A stretch of DNA of 35,201 nucleotides from Oerskovia rustica (lineage in GTDB: Bacteria > Actinomycetota > Actinomycetes > Actinomycetales > Cellulomonadaceae): positions 12,695-47,895 of the forward strand of contig NZ_JACSQQ010000019.1 of the NCBI RefSeq assembly GCF_014836555.1, in the 5' to 3' direction. Under the pieces are notes generated by a model. The model saw only the letters and a program-made list of their open reading frames with translations. It ran no database searches and was not told the origin of the DNA. Each line of letters opens with the position of its first letter. The first letter of the stretch is position 1. Positions 23,096 through 31,099 of the stretch are shown one piece after another. The translations under genes and the position numbers were made by a program.

Positions 23096-24697
23096 CTAGG
23101 TGGTCGGCCCGTGCTGCACCGCGCGACGACCGACGGCGACGACCGCGACGTCGTCCTCACGGCCCGCGTCGTCGAAGGCGGAGACGAGGCGTTCGCACAT
23201 CGTCGCCGGGTCGACCCCGGCGTTCTCGGCGGCCAGCAGGGCCAGCCGGTCGAGGGCGTCGGGCAGGGAGGCCCCTCGACGCTCTACGAGCCCGTCGGTC
23301 ACGAGCACGAGCAGGTCGCCGTGCTGCAGCACGTCCTGGTGCACGGGCCGACCGTCCGGGTTCGGCAGGCCGAGGAGGCGTGAGCCTTCCTTCACCTGGA
23401 GCACCGTGCCGTCCGCACGGACGACGAGAGCGGGCAGGTGGCCGGCGTCGGTGATCTCCACGGCGCCCGTCCGGGGGTCGAGCACACAGACGCACACGGT
23501 CGCGTACTCGGTGTGGTCGCAGCGCAGCGCATCGTTCAGGAGGTTCAACGCGTGCTGGGCGTCATGACCTTCTCGGAGGTAGGCGCGGAGAGTCACGCGC
23601 ACCTCTGCCATCACCGTCGCCGCGCGGAGCGAGTGGCCCTGGACGTCACCGATGACGACGGCGACCCGGCCGTCCGGGAGGTCGAACGCGTCGTAGAAGT
23701 CCCCGCCCACGTCGAGGCGCGCGTCGGAGGCGTCGTACCTGGCGGCCACCTCGAGGCCGCTCACCTGCAGGCTCGACGGCAGGAGGGCGCGCTGGAGGGC
23801 GAGCGCGATGCGCTGCTCCTCCGCGAACGTCCGCAGGTTCGAGAGCGCGACGGTCGCGGCCTCGGCGAACCGTCCGACGGCCGCCTGCTCCTCGTCCGTG
23901 AGGCTCTTGTCCCCGTCCACGACCTGGATCCCGAGACCGCCGACGAGGGCACCGCTGCTGTCGACGAGCCACATGGTCCACCACTGCGACGGGCTGATCC
24001 CGGCCTCCTTCAGCAGGGGGAGCCACGGAGCCGGGACCTCGTCCGCGCCGAACATGGCCGGGTTGACGTCGCCGGGGGCGAGGACGGCCGACGGCCCGCG
24101 GCCACGGACGAGTGCGGAACCTTCCGTCACGCAGACCGAGCGCAGCACGAGCCCGGCATCGGCGACCACCATCGCGACCACGGCCCGGCCGAGGACGGCG
24201 CAGGCGCCACGGGCGGTGTGGTCCACGACGGCCTCGTACGAACGGGCCTCGTGCAGGGGGACCAGGGCGTTGGTGAGCGCTTCGAGACGGCGTGCCGTGC
24301 GCCCCGCGCCTCGCTGGGCGTCGTGGCGTCGGCACAGGGCGCTGATGGTCGCGATGAACTCGTCCCGGTCGAGCGGCTCGGGCAGGTACGCGTCCGCGCC
24401 ACCCTCCAGACCGGCGGTCCGGGAAGCGGCGTCGACGGCCGTCGCGGACACGTGCAGCACGGGGATGTGGGCGGTCGACGGTTCGGCCTTGAGCCTCCTG
24501 CAGACCTCACCGCCGTGGATGTCCGGCAGGTTGACGTCGAGAACCATCGCGTCGATGTGCGGGTTCGTGCGGACGAGCGCCTCGGCACCGGTCGCCGCCT
24601 CGATCACCTCGAAGCCCGCACGACGGAGCCAGCTCGACATGATGTACCGGTGCGCGGCGGTGTCGTCGACGACGAGCACGGTGTGGGGGGAGGTCAC
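23096..24697 (-). CDS. REC - GAF-like - SpoIIE/PP2C phosphatase (RsbU/RsbP-type output)
   Basis: A 533-residue protein phosphatase. The receiver domain (about 6-120) has acidic residues VVDDT and the phospho-acceptor D54 (MVLDVNLPD), but the conserved Lys of the KP motif is replaced by Glu (LPEPLD, E107). The middle region (about 135-295) is GAF-like. The C-terminal PP2C/SpoIIE domain has metal-binding DVGGDFYDAF (about 329-338), GDVQGHS (350-356) and GREDDVAVVAV near the end. Such phosphatases dephosphorylate RsbV-type anti-anti-sigma factors. The GTG start overlaps the kinase stop (GTGA), with AAGGAGG upstream. It is the last gene of the stressosome operon. Confidence 0.9.
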   Translation of the reverse strand: MTSPHTVLVVDDTAAHRYIMSSWLRRAGFEVIEAATGAEALVRTNPHIDAMVLDVNLPDIHGGEVCRRLKAEPSTAHIPVLHVSATAVDAASRTAGLEGGADAYLPEPLDRDEFIATISALCRRHDAQRGAGRTARRLEALTNALVPLHEARSYEAVVDHTARGACAVLGRAVVAMVVADAGLVLRSVCVTEGSALVRGRGPSAVLAPGDVNPAMFGADEVPAPWLPLLKEAGISPSQWWTMWLVDSSGALVGGLGIQVVDGDKSLTDEEQAAVGRFAEAATVALSNLRTFAEEQRIALALQRALLPSSLQVSGLEVAARYDASDARLDVGGDFYDAFDLPDGRVAVVIGDVQGHSLRAATVMAEVRVTLRAYLREGHDAQHALNLLNDALRCDHTEYATVCVCVLDPRTGAVEITDAGHLPALVVRADGTVLQVKEGSRLLGLPNPDGRPVHQDVLQHGDLLVLVTDGLVERRGASLPDALDRLALLAAENAGVDPATMCERLVSAFDDAGREDDVAVVAVGRRAVQHGPTT

Positions 24698-26418
24698 CGG
24701 GCCTCCTTCGCCCGCCGCAACGTCGCGACGAGGTTGTCACGGGAGATTCCCGCCTTGGGGAGGAAGAGGACGCCGTCGAGGTCGTCCCGCACCGGCAGGG
24801 ACGCGCTCGACATGAGCACCGTCCCGGTCGCCGGGTGCACCTCGCGGATCCTCGATCGGAGCGTCGGCCCGTCCGTCCCCGGGAGACGGACGTCCAGGAG
24901 CGCGAGGTCCGCCGCGCCGTCGTGCAGCAGGGCCAGGGCGTGCGACGCGTCGTGCGCGACGCTGACGCGCGCGGCGTGGCCCTGGAGCATCGCGACGATG
25001 ACCGACGCGAACGCCCGGTCGTCGTCCACGACGAGCACGTGCCCGAGGTCGCCGCCCTGAGGGACGACCTCGGCGCGCGCCGGCCTGGACGACGCCTCGG
25101 ACGGGAGCGACGGCAGGCGGAGCGTGAACACGCTCCCGACGTCCGGCTGCGACGAGGCGACGAGCGTCCCACCGAGCGCCTCCGAGGTCCGCCGTGCGTA
25201 CGGCAGCCCCAGACCTGTCCCGCGCACCGAGGGCTGCAGACGGTTCGGCACCTGGACGAACTCCTCGAAGACCGACTCGACGTGCTCCTCGGCAATCCCG
25301 AGGCCGGTGTCACGGACGTCGAACCGCACCAGGTCGCCCTCGTTCGCCGCGCGGAACTCGATGTGCCCCTCGTCCGTGAACTTCGCCGCGTTCGCCAGGA
25401 GGTTGCGCAGCACCCTCGCAGCGAGACGCCGGTCCGTCACCAGGACGAGGTCGGGTGGGCAGGAGGTCCTGAGCGTCACCCCGGGCCGGAGGAGAGGGAG
25501 GGTCGTCCCCTGCAGCTCGTCGAGCAGCCGGGCGACGTCGACGGGTGCCGGCTCGACGTCCTCGTGGCCGGCCTCTGCCCGTGCGAGGTCGAGCAGCTCG
25601 TCGACGAGCTGGAGCATCGTCGTGGCGCTCTCCCGCAGGTAGGTCGCCTGCTGGGCCTGGTCCGCGTCGAGGTGGGAGTCGGCGAGCAGCGACGTCAGCC
25701 CGAGGATCGAGTTGACCGGGGACCGCAGCTCGTGGCTCACGTTGCGCAGGAAGCGGGTCTTCGCCTCGTTCGCGGCCGCGAGCTCGCGACCGCGCTCGTC
25801 GAGCTCGGCGTAGAGGGCGACGACCCCCGTGTTCGTCTCCTCGAGCTCGGACGAGAGCTGGTCGTACATCGCCAGCACCCCGCGGTTCGTCTCCTCGAGC
25901 TCCTCGTTGAAGCGCCGGAGCTCCTCCTTCTGCTGCGTCAGCTCGTCGAGGGTGCGCACGAGCTCGGTGTTCTGCACGCGCAGCTCGTCCAGCGCGTCGG
26001 CGACGTGGGCCGCGGCCGTGGACCGTCGGACGCGGGCGAGCGAGGCCTCGTCGACGCGGGCCGTGACGCTCAGCAGCTTCGTGAGGACGACCCGGGTGCC
26101 GGTCGGTTCGATCTCGAGGTCCCGGACGAGCCGCCGCGCCGCCGGGACGCCACCGTCGCTCGAGTCCCCGTCGAGCACGAACGCGACGTCGGGGGTGATC
26201 TCGGCGCGGAGGGTCGCCTGGGGTGTGCCCGGGACGACGGCGATGACGACGTCGGCGGTCCCGGTGGCGACCGCTGCTCTGCCCATCTCCGACAACGCGG
26301 TCGCGACACGGACCTGGTCCTGGACGTCCAGCCCGAGCTGGCGGCAGATCTCACGGCCGGCGCGGCGCAGGGCGATCACGTCGGCGTCGGAGCGGAGCTG
26401 TGTGGCGAGGATCGGCAT
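24694..26418 (-). CDS. Hybrid histidine kinase with degenerate RsbT-like N-terminus
   Basis: A 574-residue kinase. Residues 1-120 resemble RsbT (compare SEMGRAAVATG at 43-53 with SELARNTLVYG of the RsbT in this operon), but the Mg-binding Asn is absent, so it is probably a non-catalytic interaction domain. A long coiled coil (about 143-222) holds an 18-residue duplication (LEETNRGVLAMY and LEETNTGVVALY). Then come the HisKA H229 (VSHELRSP), a HATPase with an N-box (NLLANAAKF), DTGLGI and GTGLGL, and a C-terminal receiver with D509 (LLDVRLPG) and K555. The start was chosen at MPILATQ, with GGAG 8 nt upstream and 2 nt after the previous stop. Confidence 0.9.
   Translation of the reverse strand: MPILATQLRSDADVIALRRAGREICRQLGLDVQDQVRVATALSEMGRAAVATGTADVVIAVVPGTPQATLRAEITPDVAFVLDGDSSDGGVPAARRLVRDLEIEPTGTRVVLTKLLSVTARVDEASLARVRRSTAAAHVADALDELRVQNTELVRTLDELTQQKEELRRFNEELEETNRGVLAMYDQLSSELEETNTGVVALYAELDERGRELAAANEAKTRFLRNVSHELRSPVNSILGLTSLLADSHLDADQAQQATYLRESATTMLQLVDELLDLARAEAGHEDVEPAPVDVARLLDELQGTTLPLLRPGVTLRTSCPPDLVLVTDRRLAARVLRNLLANAAKFTDEGHIEFRAANEGDLVRFDVRDTGLGIAEEHVESVFEEFVQVPNRLQPSVRGTGLGLPYARRTSEALGGTLVASSQPDVGSVFTLRLPSLPSEASSRPARAEVVPQGGDLGHVLVVDDDRAFASVIVAMLQGHAARVSVAHDASHALALLHDGAADLALLDVRLPGTDGPTLRSRIREVHPATGTVLMSSASLPVRDDLDGVLFLPKAGISRDNLVATLRRAKEAR
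25831..25902 (-). repeat. 54-nt periodic duplication encoding the kinase coiled coil
   Basis: The same 18-nt string occurs at 25831-25848 and 25885-25902, exactly 54 nt apart. It encodes ELEETN in both places, within an 18-residue coiled-coil repeat just before the histidine phosphotransfer domain. Confidence 0.8.
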
Positions 26419-26420
26419 GG

Positions 26421-27455
26421 TCAGGTCTCCGACCACGTGACGGGCAGCACCGCCACGCAGGAGTCGTCGGGGCGCACCGCATGGTCACGCAGCAGGACGC
26501 CGGCGACGACGAAGGGGGATCGGGCGGCGAGGCCCGGATAGTCCGCGAGCGACCAGCGGTTGGTGAGTCCATCGCTGTGCATCACGACGACGTCACCCCG
26601 CTCGACCGGGTACGTCGTCTCGCGCAGCTGGCGCGTCGGCACACCGGCGATGCCGGGGTGGGACACCAGGCCACGAGCGCGGTCGCCGTGGACGGTCCCG
26701 GAGATGTTGCCGAGGCCCGCGTAGTGCAGCACACCATCGCTCACCTGGGCGATCGAGACGGCGGCCCCGCGCGTTCCGGACAGGGCGCGGTGCACCCGCT
26801 CGAGGAGTGCGACGGGCGATCCCGGGGGAGCGTCGAGGAACGTCCGTACCGCAGCACCGGAGGCCGCTGCGGCGAGAGGCCCGTGTCCCAGGCCGTCCGC
26901 CACCATCAGGGTCGCGACACCGGCGTCGTGCCGGACGGCGAACGCGTCTCCGCACGCCTCCTGGCCGGTCATGGGTCGGGTCACGCCGGTCGGGCGACGG
27001 GGCCCTGCCACCGTGCCCCGCCCGGTGAAGGTCGCGGCGATGACCGTGCCCTGTCCGGGCGAGGTCCACGCGTCCCACGAGGAGGCGAGGCGGGGGACGG
27101 TGCCGAGCCCGATACCGAGGGTTCCGCGGGTGGAGACTCCGTCCTGCATGGCTGCGGTGATGTCTCGCATGCCGGGGCCGGAGTCGACCGCGAGCATCTC
27201 GAGCTCGGCGGCGTCCCCGGTCCGGCAGACTCGCACGAGCACCCTCCCGGACCCGGCGTGCTTGACCTGGTTGGTGGCCAGCTCCGAGACGACGATCCCG
27301 ACCTTCGCCGCACGGTCCTCGTCGAACCCCAGGTCCCGGGCGACGACGCTCGCCGCACGGCGCACGCGACCGACCGCCGACGGGTGGTCCACGGTGTACC
27401 AGGTGCCGTTCTCGACGATGCTGCGGCGCTCGTCGACTCCGCTCGATGCCGTCAT
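26421..27455 (-). CDS. Fused RsbT-like HATPase and SpoIIE/RsbX-type PP2C phosphatase
   Basis: A 344-residue two-domain protein. Residues about 17-142 are a GHKL HATPase with the N-box N62 (VVSELATNQVKHAG), DSGPGM (91-96) and GTLGIGLG (111-118), so kinase motifs are intact. Residues about 165-344 are a PP2C domain (CGDAFAVRHD, then VADGLGHG at 185-192, HSDGLTNRW and RPDDSCVAVL) of the RsbX type, which resets stressosomes by dephosphorylating RsbR and RsbS. One chain thus may hold both phosphorylating and dephosphorylating activities. ATG overlaps the RsbT stop by 4 nt. Confidence 0.9.
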   Translation of the reverse strand: MTASSGVDERRSIVENGTWYTVDHPSAVGRVRRAASVVARDLGFDEDRAAKVGIVVSELATNQVKHAGSGRVLVRVCRTGDAAELEMLAVDSGPGMRDITAAMQDGVSTRGTLGIGLGTVPRLASSWDAWTSPGQGTVIAATFTGRGTVAGPRRPTGVTRPMTGQEACGDAFAVRHDAGVATLMVADGLGHGPLAAAASGAAVRTFLDAPPGSPVALLERVHRALSGTRGAAVSIAQVSDGVLHYAGLGNISGTVHGDRARGLVSHPGIAGVPTRQLRETTYPVERGDVVVMHSDGLTNRWSLADYPGLAARSPFVVAGVLLRDHAVRPDDSCVAVLPVTWSET

Positions 27456-27865
27456 CGTGACCAGGTCGCGATCTCGACGCGCGTACCGGCCCCGGCCGCG
27501 GTGTCGATCGCGAAGTGCTGGACGAGCCGGCGCGATCCGGACAGGCCCAGGCCGAGCCCGCCGCCGCTGGTCCAGCCGTCCGTCAGCGCCAGGTCGAGGT
27601 CGGGGATGCCGGGCCCGTCGTCCTTGAACACGGCGCGCACGCCTGTCCGCGGGCCGTCGGTGACCAGCTGCACCTCGGCGTCGCCGCCGCCCCCGTACAC
27701 GAGCGTGTTGCGTGCCAGCTCGCTCGCGGCCGTGACGAGCTTGGTCTGGTCGACCAGCGAGAGGCGCGCCTGCTGGGCGAGGGTTCGCACGAGCTGACGC
27801 ACCTTGACGACGTCGGAGTCGGTGAGGATGGGCACGCGTTCGACGGTCGCCGTCGGGGTGCTCAT
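27452..27865 (-). CDS. rsbT: Stressosome serine kinase RsbT
   Basis: A 137-residue GHKL switch kinase. It has the N-box with N53 (ASELARNTLVYGGGG), DDGPGI (82-87) and GLGLGLSG (103-110). In the known system RsbT is held by RsbR/RsbS, phosphorylates them on stress, and is released to activate a phosphatase. Immediate neighbours RsbS and RsbR support the call. Both ends overlap adjacent genes by 4 nt, consistent with fixed stoichiometry. The downstream partner in this organism may be the hybrid kinase or a PP2C protein of the same operon. Confidence 0.95.
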   Translation of the reverse strand: MSTPTATVERVPILTDSDVVKVRQLVRTLAQQARLSLVDQTKLVTAASELARNTLVYGGGGDAEVQLVTDGPRTGVRAVFKDDGPGIPDLDLALTDGWTSGGGLGLGLSGSRRLVQHFAIDTAAGAGTRVEIATWSR

Positions 27866-28266
27866 CTCTCCTCGCGCTCAGCGGCCGCGAGGAGGATGTC
27901 CTCCGCAGACTCCTCGACCGTGCCCAGGAGCGCGAGGGCACGTTCGACGTCGAGCGCGGTGCGGACGTTCCCGAGGGAGAGCCCCAGCTCGACCATCGTG
28001 ATCGCGACGGCAGGCCGCATGCCCACCACGACGGTCGTCGCGTCGAGCACGTGGGAGATGCTGGCGGCCGAGGCCAGCATGCGCCCGATGAACGAGTCGA
28101 CGATCTCGAGGCCGGAGATGTCGATGATGACCCCGCGCGCTCCGGTCTCCGTGATCCGCGTCGCGAGATCCTCCTGGAGCTGCAGGGCGGTGTCGTCCTG
28201 CAGGTCCACCTGGATCGAGACGAGGAGCGTCGAGCCGATCTTGAGGACGGGAACGCCGTCGGTCAC
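27862..28266 (-). CDS. rsbS: Stressosome STAS protein RsbS
   Basis: A 134-residue single STAS-domain protein. The phosphorylatable Ser is S58 in GLEIVDSFIGRML, matching Ser59 of the Bacillus protein. The remaining core (GVIIDISGLEIVD, DATTVVVGMRPAVAITMVELG) is standard. A GTG start overlaps the RsbR stop (GTGA); the longer upstream reading in frame would overlap RsbR deeply and is not supported. RsbS forms the stressosome core with RsbR and sequesters RsbT. Confidence 0.94.
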   Translation of the reverse strand: MTDGVPVLKIGSTLLVSIQVDLQDDTALQLQEDLATRITETGARGVIIDISGLEIVDSFIGRMLASAASISHVLDATTVVVGMRPAVAITMVELGLSLGNVRTALDVERALALLGTVEESAEDILLAAAEREER

Positions 28267-29099
28267 GCGGGCAGGCCCTTCTGACGTGCCCCGCGGCCTG
28301 AGCGGAGGGCGTCGACGAGGGCGTCGGCGAGCGTCGCACGCGTGCGGATGTCGCCGAACTCGATGCCGAGAGCCACGATCGTCTGCGCGATCTGGGGTCG
28401 GATCCCGCTGATCGTGCACTCGGCCCCCATGAGGCGTGCCGCGACCACGGTCTTGAGGAGGTGCTGCGCGACCTGGGTGTCGACGGCGGGGACACCCGTG
28501 ATGTCGATGATCGCGTGCTCGCTGCCCGTGTCGACGAGCGTGTTGAGGAGGCGCTCCATGACCACCTGGGCGCGGGCGGAGTCGAGCGTCCCCACGAGCG
28601 GCACCGCGACGATGCCCTCCCAGAGCTTGACCACGGGGGTCGAGAGCTCGAGGAGCTGTTCGGCCTGTTCGGTGATGATGGACTCGCGGGCCGCGGCGAA
28701 GGCCTCGAACGTCAGGAGACCGAGCTGGTCGACGAGCTGCAGCAGCGGCACGATGTCGGTGTCGGGGGAGGCGAGGGGGTACAGGCCGTCCTTGAGGGCG
28801 AACAGACCGATCGCCGTCTCGCGCGGCGTGAACCCGAGCCGGGCGCGCACCGCCGAGACGTCGGCGAGGATGCCGCGGAGCTGGTCGAACGCAGCGTCCG
28901 TCACGACGGTGCCACCTGCCCGAAGTCCGTCGACCAGGGCGTCGAAGATCTCGGCCTGCTCGCGCTCGAGCTCACCTCGTGAGGTGCGACCGTGGAGCTC
29001 GCGTGCGGCAGCCTCGAGCCACACGCCGCGGATGTCGTCCGCGCGGGTGGCAAGTGTCTGGGAGAGGGCTAGGGGTGCAGCTGTGGCGACGTCGGCCAT
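28263..29099 (-). CDS. rsbR: Stressosome sensor RsbR (globin-like N-terminus plus STAS)
   Basis: A 278-residue protein. Residues about 10-140 are an all-helical RsbR-type sensor of non-heme-globin fold. A linker with T154 (ELSTPVVKLW) and a STAS domain with T208 (PAVDTQVAQHL) correspond to the two phosphorylated threonines of Bacillus RsbRA. The start was chosen at MADVATAAP, with AAGGA about 7 nt upstream; two in-frame ATGs 6 and 15 nt earlier are alternatives. It is the first gene of the six-gene operon. Only one RsbR paralogue is seen here, whereas Bacillus has several. Confidence 0.94.
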   Translation of the reverse strand: MADVATAAPLALSQTLATRADDIRGVWLEAAARELHGRTSRGELEREQAEIFDALVDGLRAGGTVVTDAAFDQLRGILADVSAVRARLGFTPRETAIGLFALKDGLYPLASPDTDIVPLLQLVDQLGLLTFEAFAAARESIITEQAEQLLELSTPVVKLWEGIVAVPLVGTLDSARAQVVMERLLNTLVDTGSEHAIIDITGVPAVDTQVAQHLLKTVVAARLMGAECTISGIRPQIAQTIVALGIEFGDIRTRATLADALVDALRSGRGARQKGLPA

Positions 29100-29158
29100 C
29101 GACATTCCTTCCATGTCTCTGCCGCCTGCTCAAGTTCTCCAAGCAGTGGCGAGGGCTC

Positions 29159-29164
29159 ATTCTA
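29159..29164 (-). promoter_or_regulatory. Putative -10 box of the stressosome operon
   Basis: TAGAAT on the minus strand (29164 to 29159) matches TANNNT and is one base from TATAAT. It lies about 60 nt upstream of the RsbR start in an otherwise GC-rich region. The -35 region is weak (GTGGAA-like). No sigma-B-type GTTT-GGGTA promoter was seen. Confidence 0.45.
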
Positions 29165-29241
29165 GCGGGGGCGGACCGGGACTTTTCCACCGTCCAGGAC
29201 GCCGGGCCTCGGAGCGTCGGCCACCGTGTCGCGCGGCGGGT

Positions 29242-30231
29242 TCAGTCGCTCGGTGCAGCGGATCGGAGCCTGTCGAGGAGCGGCTCGGCCGCCTGGTCGA
29301 GGAAGTCCTGCTGCCCCTCGTCGCCGACCTGGACGAGCGCGATGTCGGTGAAGCCCACCTCCCAGTACGCCGACACGGCGTCGACGATCGCGTCGAGGTC
29401 GGGCCCGCACGGGATCGACTCCGTGAGGTCCTCGGGCCGGACGAACGCGCTGGCGCTCGCGAAGGCCTGCGTGGTCGGGAGGTTGGCGTTGACCGGCCAT
29501 CCCAGGCCCGACCAGCGGAACTGGTCGTGCGCCCTGGCGAGGGCGCGCTCCTGGTCGGTGTCCCAGCAGATGGGGATCTGGCCGATCTTGCGAGACGGTG
29601 GGAGGTCGGCCGCGTCGCGCGCCCGGTCCCAGGCGGTGACCAGGTCCGGCTTCGGCTCGGTGGCCACGAGGTGGTCCGCGAGTGTCGCGAAGGCAGCCAC
29701 CGACTGCGCGCCCGAGACCGCGATACCGATCTCGACCGGGGCGGCGGGCAGGTCCCACAGGCGGGCCGAGTCGACCTGGAAGTACTCACCCCGGTAGCTC
29801 AGCAGCTCGCCCGTGAACAGCTCGCTGATGATGTCGACCGCCTCGACCAGCAGACCGTGCCTCTCGTCGACCGCGGGCCAGCCCCTGCCCACGACGTGCT
29901 CGTTGAGGTTCTCCCCGGCGCCGAGCCCGAGCGTGAAGCGACCGTCGGACAGGATCCCCAGCGTCGCCGCCTTCTGGGCGACCACGGCAGGGTGGTAGCG
30001 GATCGTCGGGCACGTCACGTACGTCATCAGGTCGACGCGCTCGGTCGCGTGGGCCACCGCACCCAGTACCGTCCAGGCGTACGGCGAGTGCCCCTGGCTG
30101 TCGAGCCAGGGGAAGTAGTGGTCGGAGGACACCTCGAAGTCGAAGCCGGTCCTCTCGGCGGCCACCGCATAGTCCACCAAGGCCTTGGGCCCGGACTGCT
30201 CGGTCATGAGGGTGTAGCCGAATCTGGTCAT
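29242..30231 (-). CDS. F420-dependent LLM-class oxidoreductase
   Basis: A 329-residue luciferase-like TIM-barrel enzyme. The N-terminus MTRFGYTLMTEQSGPKALVD and VSSDHYFPWLDSQGHSPYAW are typical of the actinobacterial group related to F420-dependent glucose-6-phosphate dehydrogenase (TIGR03557-type). It also has CPTIRYHPAVVAQKAATL, GRFTLGLGAGENLNEHV and the VSGAQS phosphate-binding loop of the deazaflavin. The hydride donor or acceptor is F420, and the substrate is unknown. GAGG lies 8 nt before the ATG. It is 72 nt downstream of the RibD-like reductase gene on the same strand and may be co-transcribed. Confidence 0.9.
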   Translation of the reverse strand: MTRFGYTLMTEQSGPKALVDYAVAAERTGFDFEVSSDHYFPWLDSQGHSPYAWTVLGAVAHATERVDLMTYVTCPTIRYHPAVVAQKAATLGILSDGRFTLGLGAGENLNEHVVGRGWPAVDERHGLLVEAVDIISELFTGELLSYRGEYFQVDSARLWDLPAAPVEIGIAVSGAQSVAAFATLADHLVATEPKPDLVTAWDRARDAADLPPSRKIGQIPICWDTDQERALARAHDQFRWSGLGWPVNANLPTTQAFASASAFVRPEDLTESIPCGPDLDAIVDAVSAYWEVGFTDIALVQVGDEGQQDFLDQAAEPLLDRLRSAAPSD

Positions 30232-30303
30232 GCTTCGATCCTCGCGCCGGCGCTGGAGCCTCGCACCCCGGCCGCAGCCCTGCGCCGTCGGCCTCCACGG
30301 GGC

Positions 30304-30861
30304 TCAGCGGGTCCGGTAGCGCGCGTAGATCAGACCGCTGTCGAACGCTCGCTCCTCGACCAGCTCGAGATCGAGGCGCACGCCGTCGGGGAAGAACCGC
30401 TCGCCACCGCCGACCACGCTCGTGGTGACGAACAGGTGGTACTCGTCCACCAGGCCGGCCCTGATCGCCTGGGCTGCGAGGTTCGGGCCGTCCACGGTGA
30501 GGTCGTGCTCGGACTCGGCCTTGAGCCGGCGCACCGCCTCCGGGTCGAAGGTCCGCTCGATCCTGGTCCTCGCGCTGGACACCGCATCCAGCGTCGTGGA
30601 GTAGACGACCTTCTCCGCGGCCTGCCATCCCCGGGCGTACCGGACGATGAACGGCGGTGCGTCGGGGTCGGTGTGCGCGGTCTCCCAGAAGACCATCGTC
30701 TCGTACATCCGCCGGCCGTAGAGGTAGGTGCCGACGTGGCGAAAGACGTCGTCGATGAAGGTGTGGACCTCCTCGTCGTCGGCGCCCACGCCGAGGTCGC
30801 CCTCCGCCGCCTCGGCGTAGCCGTCGAGCGAGGTGATCATCGAGTAGATGAGCCGTGCCAT
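30304..30861 (-). CDS. Dihydrofolate reductase family protein (RibD C-terminal-like)
   Basis: A 185-residue single-domain reductase of the DHFR/RibD-C fold. The N-terminal strand MARLIYSMITSLDGYAEA is the family signature. GRRMYETMVFWE, KVVYSTTLD, the nucleotide-binding DLTVDGPNLAAQAIRAGLVDEYHLFV, and VVGGGERFFPDG follow in order. These proteins are common as stand-alone NADPH reductases of unknown substrate in actinobacteria. The start was chosen at MARLIYS because GGAGGAG lies 5 nt upstream; an upstream 36-residue extension is unlikely. Confidence 0.9.
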   Translation of the reverse strand: MARLIYSMITSLDGYAEAAEGDLGVGADDEEVHTFIDDVFRHVGTYLYGRRMYETMVFWETAHTDPDAPPFIVRYARGWQAAEKVVYSTTLDAVSSARTRIERTFDPEAVRRLKAESEHDLTVDGPNLAAQAIRAGLVDEYHLFVTTSVVGGGERFFPDGVRLDLELVEERAFDSGLIYARYRTR

Positions 30862-31099
30862 GCCGTCTCCTCCGGGTGTGAGCGTGTCGACCGACGACGG
30901 CCGTGCAGGCAGTGACCTCGGCACGGGGAGGAACTCATCGGTCGGACGGGCTTCGGCAGTGGGCGCCACCCACCTGGCCGTCGGTGCCGGTCACCGTGCA
31001 GCACGAGGCCCGTACGAGCACCGCGACCGTCCACGGCACCCCGGTCCACCCGCTCGACGGGCTCGTGCCGGCACGGACGGGCAAGGTCCTGCCTGCGAG

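Noticed and set aside
28266-28419. Longer upstream start for RsbS (ATG at 28419)
   Set aside because: It would overlap RsbR by about 150 nt and add an Arg-rich non-STAS extension; the GTG 28266 with a 4-nt overlap fits the operon.
30862-31099. Short plus-strand ORFs between the RibD-like and Ltp genes
   Set aside because: Overlapping frames with no ribosome site or domain; they run into the Ltp gene antisense. I see no gene in this 238-bp gap.
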